Source: Arhodomonas sp052060015
GTDB taxonomy: Bacteria; Pseudomonadota; Gammaproteobacteria; Nitrococcales; Nitrococcaceae
NCBI RefSeq assembly: GCF_052060015.1
Contig: NZ_JBPODZ010000002.1
Coordinates: 62,001-126,000 of the forward strand
Direction of reading: 5' to 3'
DNA: 64,000 nucleotides
Under the pieces are notes generated by a model that saw only the letters and a list, made by a program, of their open reading frames with translations, was not told where the DNA came from and searched no databases. A program made the position numbers and the translations under genes. Every line of letters starts with the position of its first letter. The stretch's first letter is position 1. Of this stretch, positions 45,733-53,762 are shown piece by piece.

Positions 45733-47205
45733 ATGGACGTTGCGATGAACACGCCGACCGTAATCACCTTCGTGGTGTATTTGCTGGCGATGCTCGCCAT
45801 CGGCGTGGCCGCCTACCGTCTGACCAGCAACCTCTCCGACTACGTGCTCGGCGGGCGCAGCCTCGGCTCCGGCGTGGCGGCGCTATCTGCAGGCGCCTCC
45901 GATATGAGCGGCTGGCTGCTTCTCGGCCTCCCGGGCGCGGTCTACGCCGCCGGCATGAACCAGATCTGGATCGCCATCGGGCTAACCATCGGCGCGTACC
46001 TCAACTGGCAGTTCGTTGCCCGGCGGCTGCGCGTGTACACCGAAGTGGCCAGCGACGCGATCACCGTGCCCGATTACTTGGAGAACCGCTTCGAGGACCA
46101 CAGTAAGCTACTGCGGGTGATCTCCGCGGCCGTGATCCTGTTGTTCTTCGCCTTCTACACCTCCTCCGGCATGGTGGCCGGTGCCAAGCTCTTCGAGGCC
46201 AGCTTCGGGCTCTCCTATACCGCGGCGCTGTGGATCGGGGGGCTGGTGATCATCTCCTATACCTTCCTCGGCGGATTCCTGGCCGTATCCTGGACCGACT
46301 TCATCCAAGGCATCCTGATGTTCCTCGCACTGATCATCGTCCCCCTGGTCGCCATCCAGGCCCTGGGCGGGTGGGAGGCCACCGTCACCCAAGTGGGGAA
46401 TATGGATGTGAGCTACAACGACGCCTTCAGCGGCATGACGCTGTTCGGCATCGTCTCACTGATGGCCTGGGGGCTCGGCTACTTCGGCCAGCCCCACATC
46501 ATCGTCCGATTCATGGCGATCCGCAGCCATAACGATGTCCCTGCCGCGCGGCTGATCGGGATCACTTGGATGGTCCTGGGGCTGTTCGGGGCCATCTTCA
46601 CCGGCTATGCAGGCTTCGCCTACTTTGCCGACAGCCCCCTGGAGGACAGCGAGAAGGTATTCATCCTGCTCTCCACCACCCTCGCCAATCCGTGGATCGC
46701 AGGCGTGCTGCTGGCCGCCATCCTGGCGGCGATCATGTCCACCATCGACTCCCAGCTGCTGGTCTCCTCCAGCGCCCTGGCCGAGGACATCTACAAGCCC
46801 TTCATCCGGCCACGCGCCTCGCAGAACGAGTTGGTCTGGGTCGGCCGCCTCGCCGTGGCGGGGATCGCAATCATCGCCCTACTCATCGCCGGCAACCCGG
46901 ACAGCGGCGTGCTGGATCTGGTCTCCTATGCTTGGGGCGGCTTCGGCGCCGCATTCGGGCCAGTGATCATCCTCTCCCTGTTCTGGCGCCGCATGACCCG
47001 CAACGGTGCCCTGGCCGGTGTCGTCGTCGGTGCGCTCACGGTGGTGATCTGGAAGCAGCTCTCCGGCGGTATCTTCGATATGTACGAGATCCTGCCGGGA
47101 TTCATCCTCTGCACGGTGGCCATCGTCGTGGTCAGCCGGCTCGGCCAGCCCACGGAGGGCATGATGGCCACCTTCGAGAAGGCGGCCACCCAGTGGCGGG
47201 GGTGA
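45733..47205 (+). CDS. putP: Sodium/proline symporter PutP
   Basis: 490-aa SSS-family transporter with about 13 helices. Family features: DYVLGGRSLGSGVAALSAGA, SDMSGWLLLGLPGAVYAAGM and AAILAAIMSTIDSQLLVSSS (Na+-site motif). These are typical of PutP. It imports proline with Na+, giving PutA its substrate. GAGGAGGGG precedes ATG 45733. It ends the put operon. Confidence 0.95.
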   Translation: MDVAMNTPTVITFVVYLLAMLAIGVAAYRLTSNLSDYVLGGRSLGSGVAALSAGASDMSGWLLLGLPGAVYAAGMNQIWIAIGLTIGAYLNWQFVARRLRVYTEVASDAITVPDYLENRFEDHSKLLRVISAAVILLFFAFYTSSGMVAGAKLFEASFGLSYTAALWIGGLVIISYTFLGGFLAVSWTDFIQGILMFLALIIVPLVAIQALGGWEATVTQVGNMDVSYNDAFSGMTLFGIVSLMAWGLGYFGQPHIIVRFMAIRSHNDVPAARLIGITWMVLGLFGAIFTGYAGFAYFADSPLEDSEKVFILLSTTLANPWIAGVLLAAILAAIMSTIDSQLLVSSSALAEDIYKPFIRPRASQNELVWVGRLAVAGIAIIALLIAGNPDSGVLDLVSYAWGGFGAAFGPVIILSLFWRRMTRNGALAGVVVGALTVVIWKQLSGGIFDMYEILPGFILCTVAIVVVSRLGQPTEGMMATFEKAATQWRG

Positions 47206-47224
47206 CGCGTCTCACCCCCGCCGG

Positions 47225-47320
47225 CTAGCGTTCCCGGTAATACATGCGCATCGCCAGCGGGGCGAAGACGGCGGTCACGGCGAGGGAGGCCAGCGCGCCC
47301 TGCTCCTTAGAAGATGTCAC
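47225..47320 (-). pseudogene. C-terminal remnant of a membrane-protein gene (tentative)
   Basis: A 31-codon frame closed at its 5' side by a stop, reading EQGALASLAVTAVFAPLAMR then MYYRER. It looks like the last transmembrane helix and basic end of a transporter, with nothing of the rest present. No ribosome binding site. It may be a decayed gene tail or chance. Confidence 0.3.
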
Positions 47321-47415
47321 CGGGGTTCACTGGCAGGTTTGCTATAGCGGTCCCGGTTGCCGCTCGCGACAACAGCAACGAATCCGCCTACCTGGCTCAT
47401 GATCGTTCCCCCGGT

Positions 47416-47775
47416 TCAGTCCTTGGGTGGCAGCTCCCGCGCGGGGCGGACCTCGATGCGGCCGAAGCGCGCCGGCGGGATGCGCGCGGCGAGCCCCAGG
47501 GCCTCATCCAGGTCCACCGCCTCCAGCAGGTAGAAGCCCGCGAGTTGCTCCTTGGTTTCGGCGAACGGGCCGTCGGAGATCAACACCTCTCCGTCGCGCA
47601 CCCGGAGGGTGCTGGCCGTCTCCACCGGCTGCAGGGGCTGACCAGTGACGAATTTACCCTGTTCGGTCAGCCGCTCCACGCCAGCGATGCACTCCTGGTT
47701 CAGGTCGTGCCATTCCCGCTCGCTCATGGCCTCGATGAGGGACTCCTGGTAATACACCAGCGCGACGTACTTCAT
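47416..47775 (-). CDS. YCII-related (DGPF-domain) protein
   Basis: 119 aa. The YCII/DGPF domain is plain: MKYVALVYYQESLIEAMSER, VRDGEVLISDGPFAETKEQL and AGFYLLEAVDLDEAL. DGPF is the name-giving tetrapeptide. It lies 3 bases after the YCII-VOC fusion and belongs to the sigma-factor locus. In ECF42 loci such proteins are regularly co-encoded with the sigma factor; their biochemical role is not settled. Confidence 0.9.
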   Translation of the reverse strand: MKYVALVYYQESLIEAMSEREWHDLNQECIAGVERLTEQGKFVTGQPLQPVETASTLRVRDGEVLISDGPFAETKEQLAGFYLLEAVDLDEALGLAARIPPARFGRIEVRPARELPPKD

Positions 47776-47778
47776 GGC

Positions 47779-48609
47779 TCACCCCTCCCCCTGCGGGCCA
47801 CCCCGCCCGGTCCCGCAACCGATCATCCAGCCGATGCCGAAGCGGTCGGTGACCATGCCGAAGGCGTCCGCAAAGAATGTCCCCCCGAAGGGCATGATCT
47901 CCGTGCCGCCCTCACGCAGTCCCTGGAAGATCTCGCGGGCCTGATCCGGATCCTCGTATTCCAGGTGCACCTGCACCCCCCGGGGTGGCTGGTAGCACTC
48001 GCCGTTCATGTCGGCCCCCATCAACCGCCGTCCACGCAGGTTCAGCGAGGCGTGGATGATTCGGTCATGCCAGTGCTCGGGCGTCTCCGCGGCCACGGGG
48101 GTCTCCCCGTAGGTGACCAGGCCCTCCAGGTCGCCGCCGGTGAGCTCCGCATAGAAGGTCATGGCCTCGCGACAGTTGCCGGGAAACGCCAGGTGGACGT
48201 TCGTCTCCACGGGCAGGCGGGCCGTTCTGCGATGCTGTTCCAGGCCGGCCCCCGGCTCGAAGTCCTCCACGGTGAAGTAGCGGCGCAGCTCCAGGGTGAC
48301 CGCGCCGTCCTCCCGGGGCCACTCCTTGGCCCAGGCGATAGCCTCCTCCAGGGAGCCCACCTCCAGGATGGTGTAGCCGGCCAGCAGCTCCCCGGTCTCC
48401 GGGAACGGCCCCGGGGTGAGCCGCGGTTCGCCGTCACCGAGGGTGATCCGACAGCCCTCGTGGCTCGGCCGCAGTCCATCGCCACTGACGAACACCCCGG
48501 CCCGGGCCATGCGTTCGTTGTAGCCCGCCATGGCCTGCAGCACCGTTTCGGTGGGCAGCACGCCCGCCTCGGTCTCGGTATCGGCTTTGCGCATGAGCAT
48601 GTATCGCAC
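47779..48609 (-). CDS. Fusion of YCII/DGPF-like and VOC (PhnB-like) domains
   Basis: 276 aa. Residues 1-115 are a YCII-type domain (GEPRLTPGPFPETGELLAGY, with GPF). Residues about 130-265 are a VOC-superfamily domain of the PhnB-like type (NVHLAFPGNCREAMTFYAEL to MVTDRFGIGWMIGC). It has a GTG start with AGGAGGAGACCGTC directly upstream. A candidate ECF42 promoter lies about 40-65 bases upstream (48647-48673). Second gene of the sigma-factor locus. Confidence 0.9.
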   Translation of the reverse strand: MRYMLMRKADTETEAGVLPTETVLQAMAGYNERMARAGVFVSGDGLRPSHEGCRITLGDGEPRLTPGPFPETGELLAGYTILEVGSLEEAIAWAKEWPREDGAVTLELRRYFTVEDFEPGAGLEQHRRTARLPVETNVHLAFPGNCREAMTFYAELTGGDLEGLVTYGETPVAAETPEHWHDRIIHASLNLRGRRLMGADMNGECYQPPRGVQVHLEYEDPDQAREIFQGLREGGTEIMPFGGTFFADAFGMVTDRFGIGWMIGCGTGRGGPQGEG

Positions 48610-48646
48610 GACGGTCTCCTCCTGTTGCGTTGACTTGCATCAACCA

Positions 48647-48673
48647 GTCGTGCGAGCCGGGCGCGAATCGACA
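48647..48673 (-). promoter_or_regulatory. Candidate ECF42-dependent promoter
   Basis: Minus strand: TGTCGA (48673-48668), 17-base spacer, CGAC (48650-48647), inside the gap between the sigma-factor gene and the YCII-VOC gene. TGTCGA with a CGA-type -10 is the bipartite motif reported for ECF42 targets, which are DGPF genes (from memory of the literature). Spacing and place fit. Confidence 0.65.
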
Positions 48674-48685
48674 ACGTTGTATATC

Positions 48686-49921
48686 TCAGTGTTCGACCGC
48701 CCGCAGCTCAGCAAGGCGCCGCTCGAGGAAACGCCGCTCCGGACCCTGGGTCACCAGGGCCAGGGCCCGCCGATACACCGCTCGGGCGGTCTGCCGGTCG
48801 CCGTTACGGCGCAGCAGGTCGGCACGCGCGGCGTGAAAGAGGTGATAGCGGTCGAGCTCCTTGCGCCCGGCCAGGGAATCAAGCAAGCGCAGGCCCTCGG
48901 CGGGGGCGTCACGCATGGCCACGGCCACCGCGTAGTTGAGGGCGATCACCGGTGAGGGCTGGCAGCGATGGAGGGCCTCGTAGAGCCGGACGATGCGTGC
49001 CCAGTCGGTGTCTTCGTAGTGCGCTGCCCGGGCATGCTCGGCGGCGATCGAGGCCTGCAGCGTATACGGCCCGGTGGGGGTTGCCGACAGCGCCTGCTCC
49101 AGCCACTCCAGACCGGTGTCGATCCGCGCCCGGTCCCAGCGGCTGCGATCCTGCTGCTCCAGGGTGACGAGCTCCCCGTTCGCATCGGTGCGCGCCGCCC
49201 GGCGGGCGTCGTGGAGCAGCATCAGCGCCAGCAGGCCGTACACCTCACCGTTCGGCAATAGCACCGCCAGCGACTCGGCCGTGCGGATGGCCTCATCGCT
49301 GAGGTGCGCCGCCACCACCGTGTCCCCGTCACTACGCGCGTAGCCCTCGTTGAATACCAGGTAGATAACCCGGAGCACGCCCGGCAATCGCTCGGGCAAT
49401 TCGCTGCTGCCGGGCACCTCGTACGGAATCCCGGCATCGCGGATCTTGCGCTTGGCGCGGACGATGCGCTGGCCGACGGTGGCTGGGTTCTGCAGCAGGG
49501 CCTTTGCCACCTGCTCGGTGCTGAGTCCGCACACCTCCCGCAGGGTCAACGCGACCCGCGCGCCGACGGCGAGGGCCGGATGGCAGCACGTGAACAACAG
49601 CCGCAGCTGGTCATCATCGATGGTTTCCGCGTCCGGTTCCGGTGCCCCGTCTTCCGCGGGGACCAGCAGGTGGGCGTACTGGCGCGCCGTCTGTCGGCGC
49701 CGGATCTGGTCGATGCCGCGGCGCTGGCCGGCGCGGATCAACCAGCCGGCCGGATTTTCGGGCATGCCCTCGGCTGGCCACTGGTGCAGGGCCGCCGCAA
49801 ATGCCTCCTGCATCGCCTCCTCGGCGAGGGCGAAATCCCCGAGCAAGCGGATGAGGGTCGCCAGCACCCGTCGGGACTGTTGGCGATAGACGCGGTCGAG
49901 CTGCTGCGGGGTAACGGACAT
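48686..49921 (-). CDS. ECF42-type RNA polymerase sigma factor with TPR-like C-terminal extension
   Basis: 411 aa. Sigma-2 (RVYRQQSRRVLATLIRLLGD, LAEEAMQEAFAAALHQWP, GWLIRAGQRRGIDQIRRR) and sigma-4 (LTLREVCGLSTEQVAKALL) occupy the first 190 residues. The remaining 220 are an extension with helical repeats (LDSLAGRKELDRYHLFHAAR, DRQTARAVYRRALALVTQGP), the mark of the ECF42 group, which controls DGPF genes and lacks an anti-sigma factor. ATG 49921 with GATGAGGTGCCC upstream is preferred over ATG 49951. No anti-sigma gene is adjacent. Confidence 0.92.
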   Translation of the reverse strand: MSVTPQQLDRVYRQQSRRVLATLIRLLGDFALAEEAMQEAFAAALHQWPAEGMPENPAGWLIRAGQRRGIDQIRRRQTARQYAHLLVPAEDGAPEPDAETIDDDQLRLLFTCCHPALAVGARVALTLREVCGLSTEQVAKALLQNPATVGQRIVRAKRKIRDAGIPYEVPGSSELPERLPGVLRVIYLVFNEGYARSDGDTVVAAHLSDEAIRTAESLAVLLPNGEVYGLLALMLLHDARRAARTDANGELVTLEQQDRSRWDRARIDTGLEWLEQALSATPTGPYTLQASIAAEHARAAHYEDTDWARIVRLYEALHRCQPSPVIALNYAVAVAMRDAPAEGLRLLDSLAGRKELDRYHLFHAARADLLRRNGDRQTARAVYRRALALVTQGPERRFLERRLAELRAVEH

Positions 49922-49934
49922 GGGCACCTCATCC

Positions 49935-49953
49935 CGTTGGGGCCGCCCCAACG
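49935..49953. other. Hairpin in the 5' untranslated region of the ECF42 gene
   Basis: Perfect 8-bp stem CGTTGGGG/CCCCAACG with a 3-base loop, ending 14 bases before the ATG and directly beside the ribosome binding site. It could affect translation initiation; no function is shown. Confidence 0.35.
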
Positions 49954-50064
49954 CCGCACTACCCGATTCAGCATAGCCCGTCGAGCATCCACCCTCCAGG
50001 GTACCGAGTATCCGTCACCCTCCGCGGTCTGAGCCCCCGGCGCGGGGCCCGGGGAGCCGTGGTC

Positions 50065-50844
50065 TCAGCGGTGCTTGAAATCCGGCTTGCGCTTCTCCAC
50101 GAACGCCGCCATGCCCTCCTTTTGGTCCTCGGTGGCGAAGGTCGCCTGGAACAGGCGCCGCTCCTGGCGCAAGCCGTCCTTTAGCGGGGTCTCGAAGGCC
50201 TGGTTGACCGCTTCCTTGGCCAGCATGGTGGAAGGCAGGGAGTGGTTGGCGATCTTACCGGCGGTCTTCACCGCCTCCTCGAGGAGCTGATCGGCGGGGA
50301 TGATGCGGGCCACCAACCCGGCACGCTCGGCCTCCTCGGCGTCCATGTTGCGACCTGTCAGGCACATCTCCATGGCCTTGGCCTTGCCGACGGCGCGGGT
50401 GAGGCGCTGGGTGCCGCCGGCGCCCGGCATGGCGCCGATCTTGATCTCCGGCTGGCCGAACTGGGCGTTGTCCGCGGCGAGGATGAAGTCGCAGGCCATG
50501 GCGAGCTCGCAGCCGCCGCCGAGGGCATAGCCAGCCACCGCCGCGATGAGCGGCTTGCGGAAACGGTCCGGAGCGGACCAGCCGTCAGTGCCGGGGAAGT
50601 CCCGGCGGAAAAGGTCCACGAAGTCCGAGCTGGCCATATCCTTGATATCCGCACCGGCAGCGAACGCCTTGTCGCTGCCGGTGAGCACCACAGCACCGAT
50701 GGCGTCGTCGGCGTCGAAGGCCTCCAGGGCCTGGCCGACCTCGTGCATCAACGCGTCGGACAGCGCATTGAGGGCATCCGGGCGGTCCAGGGTGAGGATA
50801 CCCACGCGCCCGCGGGTCTCGGTGCGGATGTACTGATAGCTCAT
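50065..50844 (-). CDS. Enoyl-CoA hydratase/isomerase (crotonase) of the paa locus, second PaaF-like copy
   Basis: 259 aa. Crotonase motifs: oxyanion-hole FAAGADIKDMA and ALGGGCELAMACD; MPGAGGTQRLTR with Glu-type active-site region. It is the same length as the paaF product at 53763 and similar throughout, so the two are paralogues. It hydrates trans-2-enoyl-CoA in beta-oxidation-like steps; which of the two acts on 2,3-dehydroadipyl-CoA is unclear. ATG 50844 has AAGGGAGACCGCC upstream. It lies downstream of paaY on the minus strand. Confidence 0.9.
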   Translation of the reverse strand: MSYQYIRTETRGRVGILTLDRPDALNALSDALMHEVGQALEAFDADDAIGAVVLTGSDKAFAAGADIKDMASSDFVDLFRRDFPGTDGWSAPDRFRKPLIAAVAGYALGGGCELAMACDFILAADNAQFGQPEIKIGAMPGAGGTQRLTRAVGKAKAMEMCLTGRNMDAEEAERAGLVARIIPADQLLEEAVKTAGKIANHSLPSTMLAKEAVNQAFETPLKDGLRQERRLFQATFATEDQKEGMAAFVEKRKPDFKHR

Positions 50845-50884
50845 GGCGGTCTCCCTTGGGGTTCGTTGTTGCGGTGAAGGGATC

Positions 50885-50915
50885 GGCGGATTTCGCTTCG
50901 CTCTTTCCGCCCTAC
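50885..50915. repeat. REP-like palindromic repeat, copy 1
   Basis: GGCGGATTTCGCTTCGCTCT then TTCCGCCCTAC: an imperfect palindrome with GCGGA/TCCGC ends, the general form of short interspersed GTAGGGCGGA... repeats widespread in gammaproteobacteria. A diverged second copy lies 40 bases on. Confidence 0.55.
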
Positions 50916-50954
50916 TCCAATCCCCCATGGCGTGTGTTGTTGCCGCGGAGGGAG

Positions 50955-50986
50955 CCGCGGATGTCGCTGCGCTCCGTCCGCCCTAC
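50955..50986. repeat. REP-like palindromic repeat, copy 2
   Basis: GCCGCGGATGTCGCTGCGCT then CCGTCCGCCCTAC, in the same orientation as copy 1 and differing at scattered bases. It abuts the 3' end of the paaY gene. Confidence 0.55.
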
Positions 50987-50990
50987 TACG

Positions 50991-51593
50991 TCAGCGATGA
51001 CGACGCTGGTACAGGGGCTCGACATCACCGGCGTTCATCCGTGGCCGGTCCGCTTCCATCTCGGTGAGCGGGCTGACCTCCACCATGCCCCGCGCCGAGC
51101 GCAGGGCCAGCTCCTGGTAGGTGCGCGTGCCCTCGCGCTTCCACTCGATCTCGTCCTCGCTGAGCGCGCGAGCGACCTTCGCCGGCACGCCGACGATGAG
51201 GCTGCGCTCAGGGAGCTCAGTGTTGGCGCGCACGAAGGCGGAGGCGGCGACGATGGAGGACTCCCCCACCACGGCATTGTCCATGACCACCGCGTTCATG
51301 CCCACCATGGCGTTCTCGCGGATCCGGCAACCGTGGAGCACCGCGCCGTGGCCGATGTGCCCGTCGGGCTCGACGACGGTGTCGGTGCCCGGGAAGCCGT
51401 GCATGACGCAGGTGTCCTGGAGGTTGCTCCCCTCCTCCAGGATCAGCCGGCCGAAGTCCCCGCGCAGCGAGGCGCAGGGGCCCACGTAGACCCCGGGGCC
51501 GACGATGACGTCGCCGATGAGGACGGCGGTGGGATGGACGTAAGCGTCCGGATGGACGACGGGGCGGATCCCGTCAATGGCGTAGCAGGGCAT
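50991..51593 (-). CDS. paaY: PaaY-type hexapeptide-repeat thioesterase
   Basis: 200 aa. Left-handed beta-helix of the gamma-carbonic-anhydrase type: VHPTAVLIGDVIVGPGVYVG, then ASLRGDFGRLILEEGSNLQD, with metal-binding His in MHGF and GHGAVLHGC. PaaY hydrolyses 2-hydroxycyclohepta-1,4,6-triene-1-formyl-CoA and so limits a toxic dead end of the phenylacetate pathway. The C-terminal helix (SEDEIEWKREGTRTYQELAL) is typical of PaaY. It is downstream of paaN on the same strand. Confidence 0.9.
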   Translation of the reverse strand: MPCYAIDGIRPVVHPDAYVHPTAVLIGDVIVGPGVYVGPCASLRGDFGRLILEEGSNLQDTCVMHGFPGTDTVVEPDGHIGHGAVLHGCRIRENAMVGMNAVVMDNAVVGESSIVAASAFVRANTELPERSLIVGVPAKVARALSEDEIEWKREGTRTYQELALRSARGMVEVSPLTEMEADRPRMNAGDVEPLYQRRHR

Positions 51594-51814
51594 GGGCTCT
51601 CCTCCTGAAGGTCCGTTTCTCGCCGGGGGTGCGATGACCCCGGGCCACCGCGATGCCCGGCGGGGGAGCGGGGGGCCCGATGGCGGAGTGTCGGCGGCCA
51701 GGGATGGCCGCCGTCAAGCGTACACGGACGTATTCACAGCATCTCCGCCAGCGGCCGACCCGCTCCCCCGCCGAGCCCTCAGCCTTCCGAGGTCACGCGG
51801 CGCGCTGGCCTGCG
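51594..51814. other. Gap between paaN and paaY
   Basis: About 220 bases with no gene that I can support and no clear terminator. Confidence 0.4.
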
Positions 51815-53482
51815 TCACGCCGCGTGGCGCCGCATCTCCACCACCCGGAAACGGTTGGCCACGAAGGCGGCGTCGCACAGGCAGGCGTTGGCCGCCGGGT
51901 TACCGCCGGTGGCGTGGTAGTCGCTGAACGCCGCGGTCTGGTTGACGTAGACGCCACTGGTGAGGTTGATGGACAGGGCCACGTTCGCATCCAGCGCGGC
52001 CTCCTCCATCTGATCGAGCACGGATTCGTCCGCGGAGTACACCCCCCAGGTGATGGCGCCCTTGGCCTTCGCCAGTCGCCGGGCCCGCTCGATGCTATCC
52101 GCCGTGGAGTCCGTGGCGATGACCATGGAAATGGGACCGAAGAGCTCGCGGCTGTACTTGTCCTCGTCCGCGGCGTCCACCTTGAGCACCAGCGGGGTGC
52201 GGATGCGCGCGTTCTCGAACTGCGGGTGCTCGCGGCGCTCCGAGGCCAGCACCACCTCCCCGAGCTTGACCGCCTCATCGATCCGATCCGCGGTCACCGG
52301 GGCCTGGATGGCGCCGAGGACGGCGGTGGCGCGGTCGTTGTCCGATAGGAACTTGCGCACGCCGTCGGCGATGGCTTCCGCCACCTCATCAAAAGACAGA
52401 TGGCCCTGGTCGGTTTCGATCCCGTCCCGCGGTACGAAGATGTCCTGCGGCGTGGTGCACATCTGCCCAGAGTACAGGGACAGCGAGAAGGCCAGGTTCT
52501 GCACCATACCCTTCAGGTTGTCCGTGGAGTCGATGACGACGGCGTTCACGCCCGCCTTCTCGGTGTACACCTGGGCGTGATGGCAGTTACGCTCCAGCCA
52601 CTCGCCGAACTCTGAGCTGCCGGTGAAATCGATCACGCCGACCTCCTCGCGCAGGGCGAGCTCCTTGGTCACCGGGGCCTCGCGGGTGTCCACCACCATG
52701 GAGACCACCCACGGGTCGAAACCGGCCTCGCGCAGGACCTCCTGGCAGACCTCCACGGTGATGGCCAGCGGCAGCACCGTGTGCGGGTGCGGCTTGACGA
52801 TCACCGGATTGCCGGTGGCGAGACTGGCGAACAGCCCCGGATAGCCGTTCCAGGTGGGGAAGGTGGACACGCCGATCATCAACGCCAGGCCGCGGGGCAC
52901 GACGCGGAAACGCTTGTCCATCTCCAGCGGATCACGCTTGCCTTGGGGCTTGACCCAGTGCGCCTCGCCGACGGTGCGGGTCTGCGCCTCCAGGGCGTAG
53001 GCCACTGCCTCGAGCCCACGGTCCTGGGCATGGGTGCCGCCGGCCTGGAAGGCCATCATGAACGCTTGGCCGGTGGTGTGCATCACCGCGTGGGCCATCT
53101 CGAAGCTGCGCTTGTTCAACCGCTCGAGGATCTCGGCACAGACGCCGGCGCGCTGTTCCGGGCCGGCATCCCGCCAGGCCTTCAGCGACTCCGTCATGGC
53201 GGGCACGAGGGTGTCCGGATCCACCTTCGGATAGCGGATACCGAGATCGAAGCCATAGGGCGAGACCTCTTCGCCGACCTCACCGACGATGCCGGGCATC
53301 TCGACCTTGAACGGCTGGTTGAGACGAGCCTTAAAGGCCGCCTCGCCCTGCTCCGCGGCGTCCTCACCGTAAACCTTGCCGCTGGGCATCTCTGGGTAAG
53401 GGCTCCAGAACTCCCGCGTGCGCGTCACCTCAATGGCCTTGTCCAGGGTGGCCTGGTGCTTCGCGTAGAAATCCTGACTCAT
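51815..53482 (-). CDS. paaN: Phenylacetate-degradation aldehyde dehydrogenase PaaN (short form)
   Basis: 555 aa ALDH-superfamily protein. The catalytic Cys lies in SLYSGQMCTTPQDIF; VSTFPTWNGYPGLFASLATG is the cofactor region and DFTGSSEFGEWL the second motif. It lacks the C-terminal MaoC hydratase domain of E. coli PaaZ, so it matches the shorter PaaN type. In PaaZ the ALDH part oxidises 3-oxo-5,6-dehydrosuberyl-CoA semialdehyde; this one probably does that step and ring opening must come from a separate protein. ATG 53482 has CAGGAGGCGAG upstream; an in-frame earlier start adds 20 residues without it. Confidence 0.9.
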   Translation of the reverse strand: MSQDFYAKHQATLDKAIEVTRTREFWSPYPEMPSGKVYGEDAAEQGEAAFKARLNQPFKVEMPGIVGEVGEEVSPYGFDLGIRYPKVDPDTLVPAMTESLKAWRDAGPEQRAGVCAEILERLNKRSFEMAHAVMHTTGQAFMMAFQAGGTHAQDRGLEAVAYALEAQTRTVGEAHWVKPQGKRDPLEMDKRFRVVPRGLALMIGVSTFPTWNGYPGLFASLATGNPVIVKPHPHTVLPLAITVEVCQEVLREAGFDPWVVSMVVDTREAPVTKELALREEVGVIDFTGSSEFGEWLERNCHHAQVYTEKAGVNAVVIDSTDNLKGMVQNLAFSLSLYSGQMCTTPQDIFVPRDGIETDQGHLSFDEVAEAIADGVRKFLSDNDRATAVLGAIQAPVTADRIDEAVKLGEVVLASERREHPQFENARIRTPLVLKVDAADEDKYSRELFGPISMVIATDSTADSIERARRLAKAKGAITWGVYSADESVLDQMEEAALDANVALSINLTSGVYVNQTAAFSDYHATGGNPAANACLCDAAFVANRFRVVEMRRHAA

Positions 53483-53762
53483 CTCGCCTCCTGAGCATGT
53501 TCCGAGTGGGCTGTATTTTGATACGTATTTGACCTCTGTCAATGAAATTCTTGTATCCTATTAAAGCGGTAGGGTATTCTTTCCCGCCCGTAAACCATAC
53601 GGTGGAGATACCCGCAACGGCGCCATGACGGGGATACAAGCGGGCGGGGCGCGGCGCGCAGGCGGCCCGGCCGATGCGATACCAAACAACCGCCCGAAGG
53701 ACGCATGCTCGTGTTCCTCCCCGTCGGCGACCCCCGGAAACCATTGCGAGGAGGAGCCCCGC
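53483..53762. promoter_or_regulatory. Divergent paaN/paaF control region
   Basis: AT-rich 280 bases. It holds ATACGTAT (53521-53528, self-complementary) beside TTGAC-CTCT-GTCAA (53529-53542, perfect 5+5 inverted repeat). On the minus strand TTGACA (53542-53537) is a perfect -35 for paaN. On the plus strand TTGTAT/TATTCT near 53550-53580 is a weak candidate. The repeat is a plausible operator for a TetR- or GntR-type repressor of the pathway; no such gene is in the window. Confidence 0.5.
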
